A stretch of 64,000 bases of DNA from Actinomadura xylanilytica (lineage in GTDB: Bacteria > Actinomycetota > Actinomycetes > Streptosporangiales > Streptosporangiaceae): contig NZ_JASNWE010000001.1 of the NCBI RefSeq assembly GCF_030283145.1, positions 558,001 through 622,000 of the forward strand, read 5' to 3'. Below, in pieces: positions 42,321-50,532 of this stretch. The position numbers were made by a program, and so were the translations under genes. Below the pieces are notes generated by a model that worked only from the letters and a program-made list of their open reading frames with translations, had not been told where the DNA came from and did not search any database. The stretch's first letter is position 1, and every line of letters starts with the position of its first letter.

Positions 42321-43802
42321 GGAACGGCAGGAGACACAGATTGGGTTGAGGTTCGGCGGGGGGCCTACCGCGACTCGGTTTCGCTGATGCGGGTGAGCCG
42401 GAGCATCGTGGGGCGGGACGGGGTGACCGAGGCGATGGCCGCGATGGGCACCGGGCTCAACCTGGAGGTGCTGGCCCGGATGGGGTTCGCGGTGCCGGGG
42501 GGCACGGGGCCGGGCGACCTGGTGGTGGCAATCCGGGCGGGCGCGGAGGAGGCGCTCGACGGGGCCAGGGACGCGCTGGACGGGCTGCTGCGCGGACGCG
42601 AGCCGGCGGCGGACGGCGCCGGGCTGTTCGGGGCGCCGCCGCCCGCGCGGACGACGGCGTCGGCGGCGTCGCGGACGGACGCGGGCATCGCCCTGCTGTC
42701 GGTGCCGGGCCCGCATGTGGTGCCCGAGGCGATGGACGCGCTGAACGCCGGCCTGAACGTGATGATCTTCAGTGACAACGTGCCGGTCGGCCAGGAGGTC
42801 GCGCTCAAGGAGGAGGCGGCGCGGCGCGGCCTGATCGTAATGGGGCCGGACTGCGGGACCGCGGTGGTCGGCGGCGCCGGGCTGGGGTTCGCGAACGCGG
42901 TGCGGCCGGGCCCGGTGGGCATGGTGGCGGCGTCCGGCACGGGCGCGCAGCAGCTCATGTGCCTGCTGGACGCGGCGGGCGTCGGGGTGAGCCATGTGCT
43001 CGGGGTGGGCGGGCGTGACCTGTCGACCGAGGTGAGCGGCCGGTCGTCGCTGGCCGCGCTGGCCGCGCTGGACGCCGATCCGGCGACCGAGCTGATCATG
43101 CTGGTGTCCAAGCCTCCGGCGCCGCGAACCGCGGATCTGATCCGGGAGGCGGCGCGGCGGCTCGACACCCCCGTGGTGTTCGCGCTGCCGGCGCCCGGCG
43201 AGGACGATCTGACCCGGGCGGCGGAACGGGCGCTGGCGGCGCTCGGCCGGCCGGTGCCGGAATGGCCGCGCTGGCTCGCGTCCGGCCGGGACGGGGCGGG
43301 ACGGGGCGGACGGGGCGGCGAGAGCGGGCGGGCGCTGCGCGGGCTGTTCGCCGGCGGGACGCTGCGCGCCGAGGCCGAGGCCGTGGCGCGCGACCTGCTC
43401 GGCTGGGACCTGGAGGCGGGCGGGCACCGGCTGGTCGACTACGGCGACGACGCCTACACCCGGGGCCGCGCGCATCCGATGATCGACCCGACGCTGCGGC
43501 TGGAGGCGCTGGCCGACCAGGCCGCCGATCCGGGCTGCGGGGTGCTGCTGCTCGACGTGGTGCTGGGGTTCGGCGCCGACCCCGATCCGGCGGGCGCGCT
43601 CGCGCCCGTGCTCGCCGCGGCGCTACGGGACCGTGGCGACCTGGCGGCGGTGGTGTCCCTGTGCGGGACGCCGGCCGATCCGCAGGACCGCGACCGGCAG
43701 GCGGCGGCGCTGTGCGACGCGGGCGCGGACGTGTTCGCGTCCAACGCCGAAGCCGCCCGGCACGCGGTGCGGGCGGTGGCGGGGGCCGAGGGGGAGGCGT
43801 AG
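42276..43802 (+). CDS. FdrA family protein (AllF-like, acyl-CoA synthetase fold)
   Basis: A 508-residue protein of the FdrA/succinyl-CoA synthetase-like family. The conserved region begins at VEVRRGAYRDSVSLMRVS. It has ALNAGLNVMIFSDNVPVGQEVALK, IVMGPDCGTAVVGG (the family cysteine), MVAASGTGAQQLMCLLD, and a C-terminal AEAVARDL to LLLDVVLGFGADPDP. In E. coli AllF is part of oxamate carbamoyltransferase, making carbamoyl phosphate from a ureide. The first 20-25 residues come from the duplicated repeat and have no family equivalent. It is followed directly by the DUF1116 gene. Confidence 0.9.
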   Translation: MSEVEGRGAAWTDERGTAGDTDWVEVRRGAYRDSVSLMRVSRSIVGRDGVTEAMAAMGTGLNLEVLARMGFAVPGGTGPGDLVVAIRAGAEEALDGARDALDGLLRGREPAADGAGLFGAPPPARTTASAASRTDAGIALLSVPGPHVVPEAMDALNAGLNVMIFSDNVPVGQEVALKEEAARRGLIVMGPDCGTAVVGGAGLGFANAVRPGPVGMVAASGTGAQQLMCLLDAAGVGVSHVLGVGGRDLSTEVSGRSSLAALAALDADPATELIMLVSKPPAPRTADLIREAARRLDTPVVFALPAPGEDDLTRAAERALAALGRPVPEWPRWLASGRDGAGRGGRGGESGRALRGLFAGGTLRAEAEAVARDLLGWDLEAGGHRLVDYGDDAYTRGRAHPMIDPTLRLEALADQAADPGCGVLLLDVVLGFGADPDPAGALAPVLAAALRDRGDLAAVVSLCGTPADPQDRDRQAAALCDAGADVFASNAEAARHAVRAVAGAEGEA

Positions 43803-45233
43803 ATGGGTGGGACCGGGCAGCGGCTGGGCGGTCTGCTGAACCGCGAGCCGCGGGTCGTCGCGGCGGGCGTCGGGGTGCTGGCCGACGCGCTCGTCCAGCA
43901 GGCCGTGCCGGTGGAGGGCGTCGACTGGAGACCGCCGCCCCCGGGCACCGAGGCGGCGCTGGCGGCGGTGCTCGGACGCCCCGGGCAGGCCGCGGCCGAC
44001 GCGCTCGCCGTGGGGCGGATGCTGACCGCGCGGCCGGAGCTGGTGGACGTGCGGCCCGCCGGGGAGGTCCTCGGGCTGGAGCCGGGCACGTTCCTGCACG
44101 CGGGACCGCCGCTGGAGTGGGAGCGCGCGTCCGGGCCGATGCGGGGCGCGCTCATCGGGGCGATGCTCCTCGAAGGGCTCGTCGCGACGCCGGAGGAGGC
44201 GGCCGGCGCCCTCGCGCGCGGTGCCGCGACGCTCGACCCGTGCCACCACCACGGCACGGTGGGGCCGATGGCGGGCGTGGTGAGCCCGTCGATGTGGATG
44301 CTGGTGGTGCGGGACGCCGAGCACGGCGGCACCGCGTACTGCTCGCTGAACGAGGGCCTCGGCAAGGTGCTGCGGTACGGGGCGTACGGGCCGGAGGTCA
44401 TCGAGCGGCTGCGCTGGATGGGCGCCGGGCTGGGCCCGCTGCTGCGCGAGGCGGTGCGCCGGCACGGCCCGGTCGACCTGCTGTCCATCATGGCGCAGGC
44501 GCTCCAGATGGGCGACGAGCTGCACAACCGCAACCGGGCGGCGACGGCGCTGCTGGTGCGCGAGCTGGCGGCCGACCTCGCCGCCGCCGACGCGCCCCGC
44601 GACCGGGTCGCCGAGGTGTTCCGGTTCGCGGGCGGCAACGACCACTTCTTCCTCAACGCGGGGATGGCGGCGGCGAAGGCGGCGGCCGACGCCGCGCGGG
44701 GCGTGCCCGGGTCCGGGCTGGTGGTGGCGATGGCGCGCAACGGCACCGATTTCGGGATCCAGCTCTCGGGCACCGGCGACCGCTGGTTCACCGGGCCCGC
44801 GGGCGTCCCCGACGGGCTGTACCTGGGCGCGTACGGGCCGGACGACGCCAACCCCGACATCGGCGACTCGGCGATCACCGAGACCGCGGGGATGGGCGGG
44901 TTCGCGCTCGCCGCCGCGCCCGCGATCGTGCGTTTCGTCGGCGGCGAGGTGCCGGACGCGGTGGCGGCGACGCAGCGGATGTACGAGATCACCCTGGCCG
45001 AGCACCCGGCGCTCCAGATCCCGCTGCTGTCCTTCCGGGGCACCCCGGCCGGGATCGACGCGACCCGGGTGGTGCGGACCGGGATCCTGCCGGTCATCGA
45101 CACCGGCATCGCGGGACGGGAGGCGGGCACCGGGCAGGTCGGCGCCGGGCTGGTCGAGCCGCCGGCCGAGGTCTTCACCGCCGCGCTGCTCGCGCTGGCC
45201 GAGGACGGGAGCCGCCCGGAGCCGCCGCGGTGA
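43803..45233 (+). CDS. DUF1116 protein (AllG-like)
   Basis: A 476-residue DUF1116 protein. Typical blocks are LLNREPRVVAAGV, GRPGQAAADALAVGRMLTARPELVDVRPA, LDPCHHHGTVGPMAGVVSPSMWM, CSLNEGLGKVLRYGAYG, MGDELHNRNRAA and MARNGTDFGIQLSG. E. coli AllG (YlbE) is the DUF1116 member of the oxamate carbamoyltransferase set. The ATG directly follows the FdrA stop codon (TAGATG). It is the third subunit gene of the putative carbamoyl-transfer complex. Confidence 0.92.
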   Translation: MGGTGQRLGGLLNREPRVVAAGVGVLADALVQQAVPVEGVDWRPPPPGTEAALAAVLGRPGQAAADALAVGRMLTARPELVDVRPAGEVLGLEPGTFLHAGPPLEWERASGPMRGALIGAMLLEGLVATPEEAAGALARGAATLDPCHHHGTVGPMAGVVSPSMWMLVVRDAEHGGTAYCSLNEGLGKVLRYGAYGPEVIERLRWMGAGLGPLLREAVRRHGPVDLLSIMAQALQMGDELHNRNRAATALLVRELAADLAAADAPRDRVAEVFRFAGGNDHFFLNAGMAAAKAAADAARGVPGSGLVVAMARNGTDFGIQLSGTGDRWFTGPAGVPDGLYLGAYGPDDANPDIGDSAITETAGMGGFALAAAPAIVRFVGGEVPDAVAATQRMYEITLAEHPALQIPLLSFRGTPAGIDATRVVRTGILPVIDTGIAGREAGTGQVGAGLVEPPAEVFTAALLALAEDGSRPEPPR

Positions 45234-45294
45234 GCGGCCGATCGGGCCGGGCCGGGACTCCCCATGGGGCCCGATCTTGGGGGATCATGGCGGG

Positions 45295-46530
45295 GTGAAC
45301 TTGAGCGTCTCCTCGATCGACGACCTGTCCGCGCGCGTCTCCGCCGTCCGCGACGAGCATCGGCTGCACTTCCCGGGGGCGGCCACCGGACGGCAGCCGG
45401 TGCACACGGTGTACATCCCGGCCGACCGGTTCGCGCACTCGACGCCCGCCGAGTACGGCGCCGAGGCGCTGCGTCTCCTCAACACGCACACGCCGGGCGC
45501 CGGGTCGTTCGGCGGGGCGTTCGGCATCGACCCCGAGATCGCCGGGCTGGTCCGCGAGCGGGTGGCGGCCAAGCTCGCGCACGAGCCGGTCGAGGACGTC
45601 CGCATCGACTTCGAGGACGGCTACGGGACGCGTCCCGACGCCGAGGAGGACGCGCACATCGGGCAGGTGGTCGAGGAGATCGGCACCGCCTACCAGGCCA
45701 AGACGCTCCCGCACTACTGGGGGCTGCGGGTCAAGTCGTTCGCCGACGGCGGCCACGAGCGCGCGATGCGGACGCTCGACGGGTTCCTCACCGCGCTGCG
45801 CGACCGGCTCGGCCGGCTGCCCGGCGGGTTCACCATCACCTTCCCGAAGGTGGTGATGGCCGAGCACGTCGCGCTGTTCGTGGAGTACCTGGACCGGCTG
45901 GAGACCTCGCTCGGGCTGCCCGCGGGCATCCTGCGCTTCGAGGTGCAGGTGGAGACGGCCGAGGCGATCATCGACCACGAGGGCCGGACCGGGCTGCGCG
46001 CCATCGCCGGCGCCGCCGGCGGCCGGATGACCGCCGCGCACTTCGGCGTGTTCGACTACACCGCCGCCTGCGGGCTGCCGCCCGAGGAGCAGCGCCTCGA
46101 CCATCCCGCGTGCGACTTCGCCCGGCACGTGATGCAGGTCGCGTTCGCCGGCACCGGTATCCGGCTGTCGGACGGCTCCAGCAACGTGATCCCCCGCAAC
46201 GACGGCCCCGACGAGGTCAACGAGGCGTGGGCGGTGCACGCCGCGCAGGTGCGGCACTCGCTGCGGCACGGCTTCTACCAGGGCTGGGACCTGCATCCGG
46301 CGCACCTGCCGAGCCGGTACGCGGCCGTCTACGCCTTCCACCTGTCCGGGGTCGACGACGTGATCGGCCGCGTCCGGGCCTGGCAGGAGCGGGCGGCGGT
46401 GGGCGGGCACGGGGTGGTGGACGAGCCCGCGACGGTCCGGGCCCTGGTCGACCGGCTGCGCCGCGCCGTCGACTGCGGCGCCCTCGACGAGAGCGCGCTC
46501 CCCGAGGGGACGCTCCCCGAGAGCGCCTGA
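45295..46530 (+). CDS. HpcH/HpaI-type aldolase-like protein (DUF6986)
   Basis: A 411-residue TIM-barrel protein of the citrate lyase beta/HpcH superfamily, with VRIDFEDGYGTRP, ITFPKVVM, LRFEVQVETAEAII and AAHFGVFDYTAACG. These carry the acidic metal ligands. The protein is longer than ordinary HpcH aldolases and matches an actinobacterial subfamily of unknown substrate. The likely start is GTG 45295 (TTG 45277 also in frame). It follows the DUF1116 gene after 61 bases on the same strand and may finish carbon-skeleton catabolism in that operon (inference). Confidence 0.8.
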   Translation: MNLSVSSIDDLSARVSAVRDEHRLHFPGAATGRQPVHTVYIPADRFAHSTPAEYGAEALRLLNTHTPGAGSFGGAFGIDPEIAGLVRERVAAKLAHEPVEDVRIDFEDGYGTRPDAEEDAHIGQVVEEIGTAYQAKTLPHYWGLRVKSFADGGHERAMRTLDGFLTALRDRLGRLPGGFTITFPKVVMAEHVALFVEYLDRLETSLGLPAGILRFEVQVETAEAIIDHEGRTGLRAIAGAAGGRMTAAHFGVFDYTAACGLPPEEQRLDHPACDFARHVMQVAFAGTGIRLSDGSSNVIPRNDGPDEVNEAWAVHAAQVRHSLRHGFYQGWDLHPAHLPSRYAAVYAFHLSGVDDVIGRVRAWQERAAVGGHGVVDEPATVRALVDRLRRAVDCGALDESALPEGTLPESA

Positions 46531-46564
46531 CCGCGCCGGTCAGCGGCCCCGGCCGAAGACCCGG

Positions 46565-47158
46565 TCAGCGGGCGTCCTGGCCCCTGAACTCGGCCAGGTC
46601 GCCCGGGGTGTCGATGTCGTCGGGCGCCGCGACCCCGTCGCACGGGACGTGCGTGACCAGCCCGGGGTTGGCGCGCAGGAACGCGCGCGCGCCGACGTCT
46701 CCCGCCGCTCCCCCGGCCACGGCCGCGAAGTGCTCGGCCCCGATGAGCACCGGGTTGCGCGGCTTCCCGCCGTAGGTCGCGACCGCGACGCGGGCGCCCG
46801 CCTCGTACGCCTCGATCAGCCGCGCGACGGCGGCGGAGGTGATCCGGGGCTGGTCGACCAGCGCGACGATCACGGCGGGGCAGGCCGGCGGCAGCGCGGC
46901 GAGCCCGGCGCGCAGCGACGAGCCCATGCCGGTGCGCCACTCGGCGTTGGGCACCACGACCGCGCCGATCACCTCGATCTGCGCGGCGCCGGACACCACC
47001 AGCACCGGCGAGCAGCCCCCGCTCCGCAGCATGTGCACGCCCCGGTCGACCAGGCGCTCGCCGTCCAGCTCCACCAGGGCCTTCGGCCGGCCGAGCCGGC
47101 TGCCCTCCCCCGCGGCCAGCAGCAGGCCGGCCGGGGGCTCCTCACCGTGCAGGGTCAT
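46565..47158 (-). CDS. NTP-transferase, MocA-like molybdenum cofactor cytidylyltransferase
   Basis: A 197-residue nucleotidyltransferase. Start LLLAAGEGSRLGRPKALVELDG is the GT-A nucleotide-binding motif. NAEWRTGMGSSLRAGL and VDQPRITSAAVARLIE are the MocA-type signature. Such enzymes attach CTP to molybdopterin, making the MCD cofactor that CoxL-type hydroxylases need. It lies in the accessory cluster with XdhC, CoxE and CoxD, facing the DUF1116/aldolase operon. Confidence 0.9.
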   Translation of the reverse strand: MTLHGEEPPAGLLLAAGEGSRLGRPKALVELDGERLVDRGVHMLRSGGCSPVLVVSGAAQIEVIGAVVVPNAEWRTGMGSSLRAGLAALPPACPAVIVALVDQPRITSAAVARLIEAYEAGARVAVATYGGKPRNPVLIGAEHFAAVAGGAAGDVGARAFLRANPGLVTHVPCDGVAAPDDIDTPGDLAEFRGQDAR

Positions 47159-47197
47159 CGACCGAGGGTAGCCCTCCTCACCCGGACCGACCAGCGT

Positions 47198-48385
47198 TTA
47201 CCGGGGGCCGTCAGGTGCCGCGCCGGTCCCGCCGCCGGTCCCGGCGCCGCCGCGGACGCCGGCGTGGATGCGTCCGCCCGTCTCGGTGAGCGGCCGTCCG
47301 GAGCCGCCCCAGCGGAACTGGACGAGCTCGGCCGCGATGGACACCGCGGTCTCCTCCGGGGTGCGGGCGCCCAGGTCCAGCCCGATCGGCGACCGCAGCC
47401 GGGACAGTTCGGTGCCGGTCAGGCCCGCCTCGCGCAGCCGGGCCAGCCGGTCCCGGTGGGTGCGCCGCGAGCCCATCGCGCCGACGTACCCGGCGGGCGT
47501 GCGGAGCGCGACCTCCAGCAGCGGGACGTCGAACTTCGGGTCGTGGGTCAGCACGCAGATCGCGGTGCGGGCGTCGATGCCCGCCGCGGCGTCCTCCCGG
47601 ACCTCCTCCAGGAACCTGTGCGGCCACTTCACCACGACCTCGTCGGCCTCGGGGAACCGCTTGGCCGTCGCGAACACCGGCCGCGCGTCGCAGACCGTCA
47701 CGTGGTAGCCGAGGAACGCGCCGACGCGGGCGACGGCCGCCGCGAAGTCGATCGCGCCGAACACCAGCAGCCGGGGCGGCGGTGCGAAGGAGTGCACGAA
47801 GACCGCGAGGTCGTCCAGCCGCCGCTCGCCCTCGCGCCCGTAGTGCCGCTGCCCGGTGCGGCCTTGGGCGAGCATGCCGCGCACGTCGTCGTCGGCGGCG
47901 GCGTCGAGCCGGGCCGCGTGCGGCTCGCCGGGCGCGAGGCTGCCCGCCGACCGGTCCGCCCACACCACCCGGCGGGCGCCGACCCGGCCCGGACCGGCGA
48001 CCACGGTGGCGACCGCGACCGGCTCGCGCGCCTCGATCGAGGCCGCGACCGCGGCGAACTCGGGGAAGGCCGCGGGGCCGACCGGCTCGACCAGCACGTC
48101 CAGGATGCCGCCGCAGGTCAGCCCGACGGCGAACGCGTCGTCGTCGCTCACCCCGTACCGGCGCACCACGGCCTGGCCGCTCTCCAGCACCGACCGCGCC
48201 AGCTCGTACACCGCGCCCTCGACGCAGCCGCCCGACACGCTGCCGGCCACCTCCCCGGCGGCCGACACCGCCATCGCGGCGCCGGGCTGGCGGGGCGCGC
48301 TGCGGAAGGTGTTGACCACGGTGGCCAGGCCGAACGTCTCGCCGGCCGCGTACCAGCCGGCGATGTCACCGAGCACGTCGCGCAT
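47198..48385 (-). CDS. XdhC/CoxF-family molybdenum enzyme maturation protein
   Basis: A 395-residue protein. The N-terminal XdhC/CoxI domain has SVSGGCVEGAVYELA (about 48-62) and LTCGGILDVLVEPV (Cys-Gly-Gly, about 89-102). The C-terminal Rossmann domain has LLVFGAIDFAAAVA, VTVCDARP, VLTHDPKFD and YVGAMGSRRTHRDRL. XdhC proteins sulfurate and insert the Mo cofactor into xanthine dehydrogenase-type enzymes. A Gly/Thr-rich tail of about 30 residues is extra. Its ATG lies 20 bases inside the end of coxE. Confidence 0.94.
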   Translation of the reverse strand: MRDVLGDIAGWYAAGETFGLATVVNTFRSAPRQPGAAMAVSAAGEVAGSVSGGCVEGAVYELARSVLESGQAVVRRYGVSDDDAFAVGLTCGGILDVLVEPVGPAAFPEFAAVAASIEAREPVAVATVVAGPGRVGARRVVWADRSAGSLAPGEPHAARLDAAADDDVRGMLAQGRTGQRHYGREGERRLDDLAVFVHSFAPPPRLLVFGAIDFAAAVARVGAFLGYHVTVCDARPVFATAKRFPEADEVVVKWPHRFLEEVREDAAAGIDARTAICVLTHDPKFDVPLLEVALRTPAGYVGAMGSRRTHRDRLARLREAGLTGTELSRLRSPIGLDLGARTPEETAVSIAAELVQFRWGGSGRPLTETGGRIHAGVRGGAGTGGGTGAAPDGPR

Positions 48386-49511
48386 GTGCGCTCCCCCTCA
48401 CGCGTCCGCCGCCGATCAGGCGGGCCAGGTCCTCAAGGGCGGCCAGGCTGTGCCCGGAGGTGAAGTCGTCGACGTGCGGGAGCGCCGCGGCCATCCCCGC
48501 CGTGAGGGGCTCGTACCCGGGACGGGCCCGGTGCGGGTTGGCCCACACGACCCGGTGGGCCAGCCGCCGCAGCCGGGCCATCTGCTCGCCGAGCAGCCCG
48601 GCGTCGCCGCGCTCCCAACCGTCGGAGGCGATCACCACGATCGCGCCGCGGGCCAGGCCGCGCTGCCCGAACCGGTCGAGGAACTCCTTGAGCTCCGCGC
48701 CGAGCCGGGTGCCGCCGCTCCAGTCGGGGATCGCCGCGGACGCCGCCGCCATCGCCGCGTCCGGGTCGCGGTGCCGCAGCTCGCGGGTGAGCCGGGTGAG
48801 CCGCGTCCCGGCGCTGAAGGCCTCGACCGACCGGCCGCCGGACCGGACCGCCGCGTGCGCGAACCGCAGCAGCGCGTCGGCGTAGGGCCCCATCGAGCCG
48901 CTGACGTCCACGATCAGCACCACCTTGCGCGGCCGGGTGCGGTGCGCGCGGTACCGGGGCGGCGCCGGCTCGCCGCCCCGGCGCAGCGTCTCCCGGACAG
49001 TGCGGGCCGGGTCGGGACGGCCGGTGGGCGCCGGCTCGAACCGGCGCGACCTGCGCCGTTCGGTCGCGGCGTCCAGCAGCGCGATGAGCCGTCCGACCTC
49101 GGCCCGCTCGGCCGCGCCGAGCCGCGCCACGTCACGGTCGCGGAGCACCTCCACGTCGCTGGCGGCGGCGGTGCCGACCTCCGGGTCGTCCGCGCCGTCC
49201 GGCGCGGGAGGACGGGCCCCGTCGGTGAGCGTGCGGCGCAGGGTCGGCGGGGGCGGCGCGGGACGGCCGGGCCGGGCGGTGGCGCCGGAGAAGTACGCGG
49301 CGAAGCAGCGGTCGTAGCGGGGCAGGTCGGCGGGGTCGGCGCACAGCGTGAGCCGGCCGGCCCAGTAGACGTCGGCCGGGGCCAGCACGTCGAGGTGGTC
49401 GAGGGCGCCGAGCATCGCCCGGACCCGTTCGGGGTCCGCGGGGCAGCCGGCGGCGCGCAGCGTCCGGGCGAAGCCGACCATCGTCTCGGTGACGTCCCGC
49501 CCGGCGTCCAC
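48366..49511 (-). CDS. coxE: VWA-domain protein, CoxE-type
   Basis: A 381-residue protein. The C-terminal half is a von Willebrand A domain with MIDAS VLIVDVSGSMGPYADALLRF (DxSxS), and WSGGTRLGAELKEF (Thr) and IASDGWERGD (Asp). The N-terminal half is the CoxE-specific helical region. In Oligotropha-type systems CoxE works with the MoxR ATPase CoxD to build the [CuSMoO2] or related Mo site. The GTG at 49511 is 2 bases after the coxD stop. Confidence 0.92.
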   Translation of the reverse strand: MDAGRDVTETMVGFARTLRAAGCPADPERVRAMLGALDHLDVLAPADVYWAGRLTLCADPADLPRYDRCFAAYFSGATARPGRPAPPPPTLRRTLTDGARPPAPDGADDPEVGTAAASDVEVLRDRDVARLGAAERAEVGRLIALLDAATERRRSRRFEPAPTGRPDPARTVRETLRRGGEPAPPRYRAHRTRPRKVVLIVDVSGSMGPYADALLRFAHAAVRSGGRSVEAFSAGTRLTRLTRELRHRDPDAAMAAASAAIPDWSGGTRLGAELKEFLDRFGQRGLARGAIVVIASDGWERGDAGLLGEQMARLRRLAHRVVWANPHRARPGYEPLTAGMAAALPHVDDFTSGHSLAALEDLARLIGGGRVRGSAHARRAR

Positions 49512-49513
49512 GG

Positions 49514-50404
49514 TCAGCCCCCGTCGAGCAGCGCGCCGAGCCCGGCCGCGCGCACCCGCTGCTGGTCCTCGCGGTACTTCAGCACGGTGCCGAGCGTCAC
49601 CGCGGCGGTGCCCGGGTCGAGGTCGCGGGCGCCGAGCGCGACCAGGGCCTCGGCCCAGTCGAGGGTCTCGGCCACCCCGGGCGGTTTGAGCAGGTCGGCG
49701 GCGCGCAGCCGCTGGGCGGCGCGGGCGACCTGCCCGGCGAGCCGCCCGGCCGCGTCCGGGAGGCGCCGCCGGATGATGGCCACCTCGCGGTCGAAGGTGG
49801 GGTGCTCCAGCCAGTGGTAGAGGCAGCGGCGCTTGAGCGCGTCGTGGACCTCGCGGGTGCGGTTGGAGGTCACCACCACGGCGGGCGGCGCCTCGGCCCG
49901 GACGGTGCCGAGCTCGGGCACCGAGATGGTGAAGTCGCTCAGCACCTCCAGCAGGAACGCCTCGAACTCGTCGTCGGCCCGGTCGACCTCGTCGACCAGC
50001 AGCACGCTCGGCGTGGTCTCCAGGGCCTGGAGCAGCGGGCGGGCAAGCAGGAAGCGCCGGTGGTACAGCTCGCCCTCGAGGCGGGCGACGTCGGTGACCC
50101 CGGCGGCCTCGGCGGCGCGCAGGTGCAGGAGCTGCCGGGGGAAGTCCCAGTCGTACAGCGCCTGCGAGGCGTCCAGGCCCTCGTAGCACTGCAACCGGAT
50201 CAGCGGCGCGTCCAGCACCGCCGCGAGGGTCTTGGCCAGCTCGGTCTTGCCGACCCCGGCCTCGCCCTCCAGGAACAGCGGGCGGCCCATCCGCAGCGCC
50301 AGGAAGCACGCGGTGGCCAGGCCGTCGTCGCAGAGGTAGGCGTGCCGCTCGAGCAGGCCCGCCAGCTCGGCGGGCGAGGCGGCCGTCGTCCGAATGTGCG
50401 CCAC
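49514..50404 (-). CDS. coxD: MoxR-family AAA+ ATPase, CoxD-type
   Basis: A 296-residue AAA+ ATPase with Walker A EGEAGVGKTELA, CYEGLDASQALYDWDFPRQLLHLR (typical of CoxD), Walker B SVLLVDEVDRADDEFEAFLLEVL, sensor-1 VVTSNRTREV and arginine finger LKRRCLYHW. It couples ATP to Mo-site maturation with CoxE. The start GTG 50404 is chosen because upstream in-frame codons encode no recognised domain and only a TTG extends further. Divergent from the sulfite oxidase-like gene over 128 bases. Confidence 0.92.
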   Translation of the reverse strand: MAHIRTTAASPAELAGLLERHAYLCDDGLATACFLALRMGRPLFLEGEAGVGKTELAKTLAAVLDAPLIRLQCYEGLDASQALYDWDFPRQLLHLRAAEAAGVTDVARLEGELYHRRFLLARPLLQALETTPSVLLVDEVDRADDEFEAFLLEVLSDFTISVPELGTVRAEAPPAVVVTSNRTREVHDALKRRCLYHWLEHPTFDREVAIIRRRLPDAAGRLAGQVARAAQRLRAADLLKPPGVAETLDWAEALVALGARDLDPGTAAVTLGTVLKYREDQQRVRAAGLGALLDGG

Positions 50405-50532
50405 ACGACTCAGGCTACTCAGCGGACCACTCGCCTCACATGGGCGGACCAGACCGAATTTGTCGCACAATAATCCGTTTAACTCAGTAGGGAAAGTTGA
50501 CTTTCACGGCCGCCCTCAGCAGCATCAGGGGC

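Noticed and set aside
50480..50505. AT-rich stretch with GAAAG-TTGA-CTTTC before the sulfite oxidase-like gene
   Set aside because: Too short an inverted repeat to call an operator; could simply be promoter DNA.
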